From an uncultured Oscillospiraceae bacterium (GTDB taxonomy: Bacteria > Bacillota > Clostridia > Oscillospirales > Oscillospiraceae), in assembly GCA_934511165.1 (NCBI GenBank), contig CAKSWA010000011.1, forward strand, positions 1 to 51,573: a DNA stretch of 51,573 nucleotides. The letters run 5' to 3'. Below are positions 41,673 through 49,153 of this stretch, piece after piece. The number at the start of each line of letters is the position of its first letter. Within the stretch, counting starts at the first letter, position 1. Made by a program: the position numbers and the translations under genes. The notes beneath the pieces were generated by a model. It did no database searches. It was given only the letters and a program-made list of their open reading frames with translations, and was not told the DNA's origin.

Positions 41673-42185
41673 ATGGCGCTTAGAAATATTCTTACCGAAG
41701 AAAACCCCGCGCTGCGAAAGGTCTGCCGCCCGTATACGGCGTTTGATGCGCGCCTGCACCAGCTTCTGGACGATATGAAGGAAACGCTCGCGCAGGCAAA
41801 CGGCGTCGGCCTCGCTGCGCCGCAGGTCGGCATTATCCGCCGCGCCTGCATCGTGATGGAAACGAACGTCCCGGAAGGGGAGGACGAGTATTTTATTGAG
41901 CTCGTGAACCCGGAGATCATTGAGCGAGACGGCGAGCAGGAGGGCGGCGAGGGCTGCCTGAGCCTGCCGGAGCAGTACGGCGTTGTCAAACGCCCGAACC
42001 ATGTCAAAGTCCGCGCACAGGATCGAAACGGCAATACGTTTGAAGTGGAGGGCACCGGCCTCACGGCCCGCTGCTTCTGCCATGAGATCGATCATCTCGA
42101 CGGCATTCTCTTTACCGACCGTGCGACGCATATGTATACGGACGAGGAAATGGAAGAGCTCTACGGCGGAGACGACAAAGAATGA
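41673..42185 (+). CDS. def: Peptide deformylase
   Basis: Removes the formyl group from nascent proteins. The 170-residue product has all three motifs: GVGLAAPQVG, EGCLSLPE and the metal site CHEIDHLDGILF. ATG at 41673 has GGAG 9 bases upstream. It overlaps fmt by four bases; def-fmt is a universal pair. Confidence 0.97.
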   Translation: MALRNILTEENPALRKVCRPYTAFDARLHQLLDDMKETLAQANGVGLAAPQVGIIRRACIVMETNVPEGEDEYFIELVNPEIIERDGEQEGGEGCLSLPEQYGVVKRPNHVKVRAQDRNGNTFEVEGTGLTARCFCHEIDHLDGILFTDRATHMYTDEEMEELYGGDDKE

Positions 42186-43105
42186 GAATTGTTTTTATGG
42201 GAACACCGGACTTCGCGGAAGAGTCGCTGCGCGCGCTTCTCGAGGCCGGTGAGGATGTTGCCGCAGTTTTCACGCAGCCGGACAAGCCGCGGGGACGCGG
42301 CATGCAGGAGAGCTTTTCTCCGGTGAAAACCCTGGCTGTGGAGCGAGGCATTCCCGTGTACCAGCCGGCCACGTTCAAAGACGGCGCGGCAACGGAGCTT
42401 CTTCGCACGCTTGCGCCGGAGCTCCTTGTGGTTGTCGCGTATGGCCGCATCCTGCCGCAGGCGTTTCTTGATGTGGCAACACATGGCAGCATCAATGTTC
42501 ACGGCTCGCTCCTGCCGAAATACCGCGGCGCCGCGCCCATCCAGTGGGCGGTGCTCAACGGGGATAAAACGACCGGAGTTTCGGTGCAGTATATGGCCGC
42601 GGCGATGGACGCCGGCGATGTGATTGCCGCGCGTGAAACGGAGATCGGCGAGTTTGAAACATCCGGCGAGCTTTTCGACCGGCTGAAAATGCTCGGCGCA
42701 GAACTTCTTGTGGAGACTGTCCGGAAGATCGAAAATGGCGATATTGTCCGCGTGCCGCAGAATGAAGCGGACGCCACCTATACCAAAATGCTCAATAAGG
42801 ACATGTGCCCGATTGACTGGAATAAAACGCCGCGGGAGATCGTGAAGCATATCTGCGGCCTTGACCCGTGGCCGGTCGCCACGACGGAACTCGGCGGCGT
42901 ATCCTTCCGCGTGTTCGGCGCGGAATACACCGATACGAAAACGGCGCTTGCGCCAGGAAAGATCGTATCTGCCGGAAAAGCGGGGATCGAAGTCGCCTGC
43001 GGCGGCGGACAGACCCTTCGTCTTGCCGAGGTGCAGGCAGCGGGGAAGAAGCGCATGAGCGCCGCAGCATTCCTGCTTGGCCACCCGATGAAAGCAGATG
43101 GCTAA
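42182..43105 (+). CDS. fmt: Methionyl-tRNA formyltransferase
   Basis: Formylates initiator Met-tRNA. The 307-residue product has IVFMGTPDFAEESLRAL at the N-terminus, the catalytic region INVHGSLLPKYRGAAPIQWA near 104-123, and a C-terminal OB domain. It overlaps rsmB by eight bases. Confidence 0.97.
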   Translation: MRIVFMGTPDFAEESLRALLEAGEDVAAVFTQPDKPRGRGMQESFSPVKTLAVERGIPVYQPATFKDGAATELLRTLAPELLVVVAYGRILPQAFLDVATHGSINVHGSLLPKYRGAAPIQWAVLNGDKTTGVSVQYMAAAMDAGDVIAARETEIGEFETSGELFDRLKMLGAELLVETVRKIENGDIVRVPQNEADATYTKMLNKDMCPIDWNKTPREIVKHICGLDPWPVATTELGGVSFRVFGAEYTDTKTALAPGKIVSAGKAGIEVACGGGQTLRLAEVQAAGKKRMSAAAFLLGHPMKADG

Positions 43106-44396
43106 CGGCACGTCGGGCGCCCGCGAGGCGGCGCTGTATGTCCTCGCCCGCTGCCGGAGATTTGATGCCTGGTCGCAGCAGACCATTCAGGCGGCGGCAG
43201 ATAAGTTTTCTCTTGATGAGCGCGATACGGCGCTCTGCACCAAGCTCTGTCTGGACGTTCTGCAAAACGCGGCGCTCTGCGATTTTTACATTGGCTGCTA
43301 TTCTTCCGTTCCGGTATCAAAGCTTGAGCCGAACCTGCTGGATATTCTCCGGCTCGGTGTCTGCCAGCTCCTGTTTATGGATAAAATACCCGTGTCGGCG
43401 GCGGTCAATGAAGCGGTTGAGCAGACAAAGCGCTCCGGCTCCCGCGCCGGGGGGCTGGTGAACGCCGTTTTACGCCGTGTCGCGGAAAACCGGGAAAAGC
43501 TTCCGGAGATTCCGAACGGCGGTACGGCACAGGAGCTCTCCATCCGGTTCAGCCACCCGTTGTGGCTGTGCGAGCGCATGGTATCCGAGCTTGGCTATGA
43601 CGGAGCGGCGGCCTTCTTTGCCGCCAATAACCGTGCGCCGAAGCTTACGGTTTCGGTGAATACCCGGTATGGTGATGCTCCATCGCTTGCAGAGCGGTTT
43701 GCCGCGGCGGGCGTTCACGCCCATGTCAGCGAGCTTTCCCACGTTTCCGTCTGCGTGGAGGATAAAGGCAATGCCGCCGCGCTGCCCGGTTTTGCACAGG
43801 GGAAATTTTTTGTGCAGGACGCCGCTGCAGCGATGAGCGTTTTGTGCGCTGCGCCGGGAAAAGGAATGCGCGTGCTCGACGCCTGCTCTGCCCCCGGCGG
43901 AAAGAGCCTTCTCTGTGCTTCGCTGATGGAAAACGAAGGGGAGATCCTCTCCTGCGATCTCCACGCGAAAAAGCTCCGGCTTGTCGAGGAAAACGCGCTG
44001 CGGCTGGGATTTTCGATCATCCGCACCGCGCCGATGGACGCTTCCAAGCCGTATGAAACGCTCCGGGAGAGCTTTGATCTTGTCATTGCGGATGTACCGT
44101 GCTCCGGCATGGGCGTTATCCGCAAAAAGCCGGAGATACGCTATAAAGACCCCAAGGCGCTCGCCGGGCTTCCGGCGATCCAGAGGCGGATCGCCGAGGG
44201 ACTTTCCTCGTGCGTCCGGCCGGGCGGTGTGCTGCTCTATTCCACCTGTACTGTTTTCCATGAGGAAAACGAGGATATTGTGGAGGATTTTCTTCGCGAC
44301 CACCCGGATTTTACCCGCGAGGAACAGCGGCTCATTCTGCCGCAGGAATATGATACGGACGGCTTTTTCTATTGCCGTATGAGACGAAATGGCTGA
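43098..44396 (+). CDS. rsmB: 16S rRNA (cytosine-967 C5)-methyltransferase RsmB
   Basis: The 432-residue product has an N-terminal NusB-like RNA-binding domain (about 1-140) and a SAM-dependent m5C methyltransferase domain: DACSAPGGKSLLCA, VIADVPCSGMGVIRKKPE with the PC motif, and YSTCTVFHEEN with the catalytic TC. Its place between fmt and rlmN is conserved. Confidence 0.95.
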   Translation: MANGTSGAREAALYVLARCRRFDAWSQQTIQAAADKFSLDERDTALCTKLCLDVLQNAALCDFYIGCYSSVPVSKLEPNLLDILRLGVCQLLFMDKIPVSAAVNEAVEQTKRSGSRAGGLVNAVLRRVAENREKLPEIPNGGTAQELSIRFSHPLWLCERMVSELGYDGAAAFFAANNRAPKLTVSVNTRYGDAPSLAERFAAAGVHAHVSELSHVSVCVEDKGNAAALPGFAQGKFFVQDAAAAMSVLCAAPGKGMRVLDACSAPGGKSLLCASLMENEGEILSCDLHAKKLRLVEENALRLGFSIIRTAPMDASKPYETLRESFDLVIADVPCSGMGVIRKKPEIRYKDPKALAGLPAIQRRIAEGLSSCVRPGGVLLYSTCTVFHEENEDIVEDFLRDHPDFTREEQRLILPQEYDTDGFFYCRMRRNG

Positions 44397-45438
44397 TTTG
44401 ACCGAAAAAATCGATATAAAATCCATGCTCCCGGATGAGTTGGCGGAATATCTCCGCTCGCTTGGCCAGCCGGCGTACCGGGCGAAGCAGCTCTTCCGCT
44501 GGTTTTCCTCCGGCTGCGGCTCGTGGGACGAGATGACCAATGTTCCGCGCTCGCTCCGGGAGGAGCTTTCCGAGCGCTGCATGCTCTCCGCGCCGCGGGT
44601 GCTGAAAAAGCAGCAATCCGCCGAAGACGGTACGATCAAGTTCCTTTGGGAGCTGCAGGACGGAAACGCCGTGGAAACGGTCGTTATGCGGTATCACTAC
44701 GGAAATACGGTCTGCATCTCTTCGCAGGTCGGCTGCCGGCAGGGGTGCGCTTTCTGTGCTTCGACCATCGGTGGGCTTGTACGAAATCTCACGCCCTCGG
44801 AAATGCTGGATGAGGTACTGTTTTCCGAGAAAGAGTCCGGCCTGCCGGTTTCCCACATCGTTTTGATGGGCATCGGCGAGCCGCTGGACAATTTTGATAC
44901 CGTTATGCGTTTTCTGGAGCTTATCAACCACCCGGAGGGACGCAATATCAGCATGCGCCACATTTCGCTCTCCACCTGCGGACTGACGGAACGGTTTGAT
45001 GATCTTGCTGAGCGCGACTTGCAGATCACGCTTTCTGTATCGCTGCATGCGCCGGATGACGAGACGCGAAGCTGCATCATGCCGGTCAACCGCGGCCGCG
45101 GCGTGGACGAGCTATTCCGCAAATGCAAAGCCTATTACGACAAAACCGGACGCCGCATATCGTTTGAATACGCCATGATCGACGGCGTGAACGACTCCCC
45201 GGAGCAGGCAGAGCTCCTTGCCCGGCGGGTGAAGCCGCTTGCGGCGCATGTCAATCTCATTCCGCTCAACCATGTGGACGAGCGCAGCTTTGAGCCATCC
45301 ACACCGGAGAATCTCAAGCGGTTTGTGAATATACTTACGAAGAACGGAGTCAACACGACCATACGGCGGCGGCTCGGCAGCGATGTGGACGCATCCTGCG
45401 GTCAGCTGCGCCGCAAAATGACGAGGGAAGCAAAATGA
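44389..45438 (+). CDS. rlmN: Dual-specificity RNA methyltransferase RlmN
   Basis: A radical-SAM enzyme that methylates A2503 of 23S rRNA and A37 of some tRNAs. The 349-residue product has the cluster motif Cys116-x3-Cys120-x2-Cys123 (VGCRQGCAFCAS) and the C-terminal catalytic Cys337 (DVDASCGQL). It overlaps rsmB by eight bases and stp by four. Confidence 0.97.
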   Translation: MADLTEKIDIKSMLPDELAEYLRSLGQPAYRAKQLFRWFSSGCGSWDEMTNVPRSLREELSERCMLSAPRVLKKQQSAEDGTIKFLWELQDGNAVETVVMRYHYGNTVCISSQVGCRQGCAFCASTIGGLVRNLTPSEMLDEVLFSEKESGLPVSHIVLMGIGEPLDNFDTVMRFLELINHPEGRNISMRHISLSTCGLTERFDDLAERDLQITLSVSLHAPDDETRSCIMPVNRGRGVDELFRKCKAYYDKTGRRISFEYAMIDGVNDSPEQAELLARRVKPLAAHVNLIPLNHVDERSFEPSTPENLKRFVNILTKNGVNTTIRRRLGSDVDASCGQLRRKMTREAK

Positions 45439-46166
45439 ACGCTTTCGGCATCACCGACAAGGGAAAAGTACGTTCCGTCAATCAGGACTCTTACCGTCTG
45501 AGCGTTTCACCGGGCGGCGATTACGTGCTCGCGGCGCTGTGCGACGGTATGGGCGGCGTGCATGGCGGGGAGATCGCCTCAACGATCGCTGCGGACTCAT
45601 TCATGCAGTATACAGAGGATATGCTGTGCCGGGAACCGGCGTCGGATGCAGCGCAGATACTGCGCGAGGCGGCGGCTTATGCCAATTTGAAGGTATACGA
45701 CCGCGCCTTTCGCGACGATGCCTGCCGCGGCATGGGTACGACGCTTGTGGCAGCGCTTGTTCGCCCGGATGACGCCGCCGTAGTCAACATCGGCGACAGC
45801 CGGTGCTACTGGCTGGCGGATGGGCAGCTCCAGCAGGTCACGCGTGATCACTCTCTTGTGCAGAGCATGGTCGACCGCGGACTGATCACCGAAGAGGAAG
45901 CCTGTTCGCATCCGCGGAAAAATGTGATCATGCGTGCCGTTGGATTGGAGCGCACGATCCGCAGCGATATTTTCCGGCTGGATATCCGCTCTGGCGATGC
46001 TCTGCTGCTCTGCTCGGACGGGTTGAGCAATCTCGTAAGCACCGGGGAGATGGAAGCTCTTCTTCTGACGAGTTCGGACGACGACGCGCTCTGCCGCGAG
46101 CTTTTGCGCATGGCGTTGGAACGCGGCGCGCCCGACAATGTCACGCTGGCGCTTGTACGCCGATGA
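45435..46166 (+). CDS. stp: PP2C-type protein phosphatase (Stp/PrpC)
   Basis: Removes phosphate from PrkC targets. The 243-residue product has the metal-binding motifs SVNQDSY, LCDGMGGVHGGE (Asp37), GMGTTLVAAL, NIGDSRCYW and LLCSDGLSNLV. It forms the conserved stp-prkC-rsgA module. Confidence 0.96.
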   Translation: MNAFGITDKGKVRSVNQDSYRLSVSPGGDYVLAALCDGMGGVHGGEIASTIAADSFMQYTEDMLCREPASDAAQILREAAAYANLKVYDRAFRDDACRGMGTTLVAALVRPDDAAVVNIGDSRCYWLADGQLQQVTRDHSLVQSMVDRGLITEEEACSHPRKNVIMRAVGLERTIRSDIFRLDIRSGDALLLCSDGLSNLVSTGEMEALLLTSSDDDALCRELLRMALERGAPDNVTLALVRR

Positions 46167-46183
46167 ACCTACGGGGGAATGAT

Positions 46184-47908
46184 ATGGATACGAAAAATCA
46201 GGACAAATACCGCGGCATGATGCTCGACGGCCGGTATGAGCTCGTGGAGCTGATCGGCAGCGGCGGCATGGCGGTTGTATATAAAGCGATGTGCCACCGC
46301 CTCAACCGCTATGTTGCGGTGAAGATCATGCGGCCGGAGCTTGCGAAAAACGAGAAGTTCCGCCGCCGCTTCCAGACGGAATCGCAGGCGATCGCGAAGC
46401 TGAGCCATCCGAACATTGTCGGCGTATACGATGTGAGCCGGACCGATCACGTGGAATACATCGTCATGGAACTGGTCGACGGCGTCACGCTCAAGCAGTA
46501 TCTTCAGGAGCATGGCCCGCTGGATGCGGCGCAGGCGGTAGATTTCTCCCTGCAGATCGCACGGGCGCTCAGCCACGCGCACGGCAAGGGCATTGTCCAC
46601 CGCGACATCAAGCCGCAGAACATCCTCGTTGTGGAAAACGGGGTCATCAAGGTTGCTGATTTCGGTATTGCGAACCTTCAGTCCGAAGTGCCGGATGTGG
46701 AAAACGAAGCGATCGGTTCGGTGCATTATATTTCGCCGGAGCAGGCGCGCGGCCTGCCGGTGGACGGCCGGAGCGACATTTATTCGCTTGGCATCGTCAT
46801 GTATGAGATGCTCTCCGGCAAGCTGCCGTTTGACGGCGACGATGACCGGACGGTGGCGCTCAAGCACCTCTCCGCCGTGCCTGCACCGCTTCGGGAGATT
46901 GCGCCGTCGGTGCCGGAAGCGCTCGAGAAGATCGTGATGAAAGCGATGAACGCGTCTCTCGACGAGCGTTATCAGACGGTGGACGCGCTTGTTGCCGATC
47001 TGGAAACGATCCAGAAAACGCTCAACGGCTCTCTCGACCGGATCGAAGGCAACGTTGCGCCGCTCAGCACGGCAGGGGAACTCGGCAGGGAGGATTATAT
47101 CCGCCGCCGCCGCCGCGCCCACCGCGTCAGCATGCTCTCTGGCTTCTTCGGCGTGATGGCTGCCATATTGATTATCGCCGTGTTCCTCTGGAACTATTTT
47201 CTGAGCGATATTTTTGTCGTCAATCAGCGCGTCGCTATTCCCAACTTCGTCGGCAGCAATTACGAGACGATTATCAACAGCAAGGAATTCAAAGATAAAT
47301 ATAACTTTGATCTCATTTACGAAATCGACCCGAACGTGGAGCGCGGAATCATCATCGGCCAGTCGCCCGACGCCGGGAAAAGCTATATGCTTACCTCGGA
47401 TGGCATCAACGTAACGCTCACGGTGAGTACCGGCGTTATGTTAACTGAAATCCCCAACCTTCTCAATTACGATTACCGCGAAGCGACGAGCGAACTGGAA
47501 AAGCTCGGCTTTGTTGTGGACAAAACCTTTGCCGATTCCGACGACGTGCCGGCAGACTGTGTAATGCAGATCAGCCCCTCGCCGGGAGAAAAGCTTCCAG
47601 CGGGCGCGACGGTGTATCTCACGATCAGCCAGGGCGCCAAAACCGAGACGGTCATCATGCCGTACCTCGTTGGCAAGGACTATGCCACGGCGGAAGCGGA
47701 GCTTGCTGCCGCGCCTCTGACGCTCGTTTCCGTGAGCTACGTTTACAACAGCACGATCCCGGAAAACTATGTGGTAAGCCAGACGGTCGAGGCGGGAACG
47801 GAGATCCCTGCGTATTCCAAAATCTATCTGCAGATTTCGCTGGGACCGGAAACGACGCCGACACCGTCGCCCTCTCCGGTTCCGACGCAGGATCCGAACG
47901 TTGAGTGA
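46184..47908 (+). CDS. prkC: PASTA-domain Ser/Thr protein kinase PrkC
   Basis: A membrane kinase that senses muropeptides and regulates the cell wall, dormancy and germination. The 574-residue product has a kinase domain (about 17-280: GSGGMAVVYKA, Lys47, HRDIKPQN with Asp141, DFGIA with Asp159), one membrane helix near 325-345, three extracellular PASTA repeats (about 350-420, 421-487, 488-555) and a Pro/Thr tail. ATG at 46184 is chosen for GGGGG 6 bases upstream; ATG 46163, which overlaps the stp stop, lacks a site. Confidence 0.95.
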   Translation: MDTKNQDKYRGMMLDGRYELVELIGSGGMAVVYKAMCHRLNRYVAVKIMRPELAKNEKFRRRFQTESQAIAKLSHPNIVGVYDVSRTDHVEYIVMELVDGVTLKQYLQEHGPLDAAQAVDFSLQIARALSHAHGKGIVHRDIKPQNILVVENGVIKVADFGIANLQSEVPDVENEAIGSVHYISPEQARGLPVDGRSDIYSLGIVMYEMLSGKLPFDGDDDRTVALKHLSAVPAPLREIAPSVPEALEKIVMKAMNASLDERYQTVDALVADLETIQKTLNGSLDRIEGNVAPLSTAGELGREDYIRRRRRAHRVSMLSGFFGVMAAILIIAVFLWNYFLSDIFVVNQRVAIPNFVGSNYETIINSKEFKDKYNFDLIYEIDPNVERGIIIGQSPDAGKSYMLTSDGINVTLTVSTGVMLTEIPNLLNYDYREATSELEKLGFVVDKTFADSDDVPADCVMQISPSPGEKLPAGATVYLTISQGAKTETVIMPYLVGKDYATAEAELAAAPLTLVSVSYVYNSTIPENYVVSQTVEAGTEIPAYSKIYLQISLGPETTPTPSPSPVPTQDPNVE

Positions 47909-47913
47909 GCCGG

Positions 47914-48789
47914 ATGGAAGGACGTATCATCAAGGCGCTGAGCGGCTACTACTATGTCGATACCGGCGCTGATATCATTACCTGCCGCGCCAGGGGAAAG
48001 TTCCGGCTGGACGGAACCAGCCCTCTTGTAGGAGACCGGGTGCAGCTGGACGTTTCGCCGGACGGCACGGGCAGCGTGCGGGAGATCCTTCCGCGGCGGA
48101 ATTACTTCATCCGCCCGGCGGTCGCGAACATCGATCTCATGGTAATGCTTGCTGCGGCGGTCAATCCGGTCACGGATCCGTTCCTCATTGACCGGGTGTC
48201 CGCGCTCGCGGCGCACCATTCCTGCGATTTTCTCCTCTGCATCAATAAGGCCGATTTAAATCCCGGTGATGAGCTTTTCTCGATTTATTCCGCTTCGGGC
48301 ATCCCCGTGGTGCGGACGAGCGCCGTTACCGGCGAAGGGCTGCCGGAGCTCTCCGAGCGCCTGGCCGGCCGGGTCTGCGCTTTCACGGGCAACTCCGGCG
48401 TCGGGAAATCCAGCCTCTTGAATGCGCTTTCGCCGGAGCTTTCGCTGCTTACCGGTGAAGTAAGCCAGAAGCTTGGCCGCGGGCGGCACACAACGCGCCA
48501 TGTGGAACTGTTTGCTCTGGAAAACGGCGGATATGTTGCCGATACGCCGGGTTTCGGCTCCTTTGATATCGAGCAGATGGAATCCATCCGCCCGGCAGAG
48601 CTGCAATACTGCTTCCCGGAGTTTGAGCCTTATCTTGGTTCGTGCCGTTTTACGGACTGCACCCACCGGAACGAGCCGGACTGCGCTGTCCGCGCCGCGG
48701 CAGACGAAGGGAAAATTCATCCGTCGCGGCTCGATTCCTACCGCCGTTTGTGGGAACAGGCGAACCGGAAAAAGGACTGGGAAGTCTGA
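47914..48789 (+). CDS. rsgA: Small ribosomal subunit biogenesis GTPase RsgA
   Basis: RsgA checks late 30S maturation. The 291-residue product begins MEGRIIKALSGYYYV (OB domain), has the circularly permuted GTPase motifs CINKADL and then GNSGVGKSSLLN, DTPGFG, and the zinc site CRFTDCTHRNEPDC. ATG 47914 gives the usual family start; GTG 47905, overlapping the prkC stop, would add three residues. The rpe and thiN genes that follow in Bacillus are absent. Confidence 0.95.
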   Translation: MEGRIIKALSGYYYVDTGADIITCRARGKFRLDGTSPLVGDRVQLDVSPDGTGSVREILPRRNYFIRPAVANIDLMVMLAAAVNPVTDPFLIDRVSALAAHHSCDFLLCINKADLNPGDELFSIYSASGIPVVRTSAVTGEGLPELSERLAGRVCAFTGNSGVGKSSLLNALSPELSLLTGEVSQKLGRGRHTTRHVELFALENGGYVADTPGFGSFDIEQMESIRPAELQYCFPEFEPYLGSCRFTDCTHRNEPDCAVRAAADEGKIHPSRLDSYRRLWEQANRKKDWEV

Positions 48790-48806
48790 GAATAAGAACA
48801 TATGAT

Positions 48807-48850
48807 CCCCCGGTGCGTACTATGAAGTAAAGCATGGTGCGCATCGGGGG
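48807..48850 (+). promoter_or_regulatory. Hairpin burying the ribosome-binding site of the small membrane protein
   Basis: CCCCCGGTGCGTAC (48807-48820) pairs with GTGCGCATCGGGGG (48837-48850), 14 bp with two G-U pairs, around a 16-base loop. The 3' arm contains CGGGGG, the Shine-Dalgarno for ATG 48858, which lies 7 bases beyond. No T-run follows, so termination is unlikely. Confidence 0.6.
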
Positions 48851-48857
48851 ACTGTTT

Positions 48858-49019
48858 ATGCGGCGCAGAAATCGGCGAAGAAACCCCGTCGGGTGGATCA
48901 TTGTGACGGTGGGGATCATTGTCCTGCTCTCGCAGATCCTGCCGGAGGGGTTCTGGTGGTTCTTGCTCGGCGCGTGTTTGATCGGCGTCGGCATATGCAT
49001 CAATCGAAATTGCTGTTGA
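48858..49019 (+). CDS. Small membrane protein with polybasic N-terminus, upstream of spoVM
   Basis: The 53-residue product starts with a strongly basic segment (MRRRNRRRN), then two short hydrophobic stretches (about 12-28 and 32-48, GFWWFLLGACLIGVGI), ending in CINRNCC. I do not recognise a named family. ATG 48858 is supported by GGGGG upstream; ATG 48834 falls inside the hairpin. Its stop overlaps the spoVM ribosome-binding site, so the two are likely translated from one message, which suggests a role in spore envelope formation. Confidence 0.7.
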   Translation: MRRRNRRRNPVGWIIVTVGIIVLLSQILPEGFWWFLLGACLIGVGICINRNCC

Positions 49020-49031
49020 GGAGGATCGCAT

Positions 49032-49094
49032 ATGAAGGTTATCTATATCCGGCTTCCCGGCTTTCTCTACCGGATGCTTTTGAAGCTGGAGTGA
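49032..49094 (+). CDS. spoVM: SpoVM spore coat anchor peptide
   Basis: A 20-codon gene starting MKVIYIRLPGFLYR. Bacillus subtilis SpoVM (26 residues) is an amphipathic helix that recognises the curved forespore membrane and anchors SpoIVA. Aligned from residue 1 without gaps, Lys2, Ile6, Leu8, Pro9, Phe11 and Leu12 are identical; Pro9 is the residue known to shape its membrane recognition. GAGGAGGA ends 6 bases before the ATG. In Bacillus spoVM likewise follows prpC-prkC-cpgA(rsgA)-rpe-thiN, so position supports the call. The C-terminus is six residues shorter than in Bacillus. Confidence 0.8.
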   Translation: MKVIYIRLPGFLYRMLLKLE

Positions 49095-49095
49095 C

Positions 49096-49122
49096 ATATT
49101 TTCCGGGCATTTCTCATAGGGT
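49096..49122 (+). promoter_or_regulatory. Sigma-E-like promoter of sipL
   Basis: ATATT (49096-49100) and CATAGGGT (49115-49122) are separated by 14 bp, the spacing of sigma-E promoters (ATATT, 14 bp, CATACAnT). Two of the -10 positions differ. It starts directly after the spoVM stop and about 30 bases before the sipL ATG. Mother-cell expression would fit both genes. Confidence 0.45.
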
Positions 49123-49153
49123 ATACCGAAAACGGACAAGGAGAGGAATGCCT

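Noticed and set aside
48807..48850. The post-rsgA hairpin as a transcription terminator
   Set aside because: The stem is followed by ACTGTTTATG with no T-run, and its 3' arm serves as the ribosome-binding site of the next gene.
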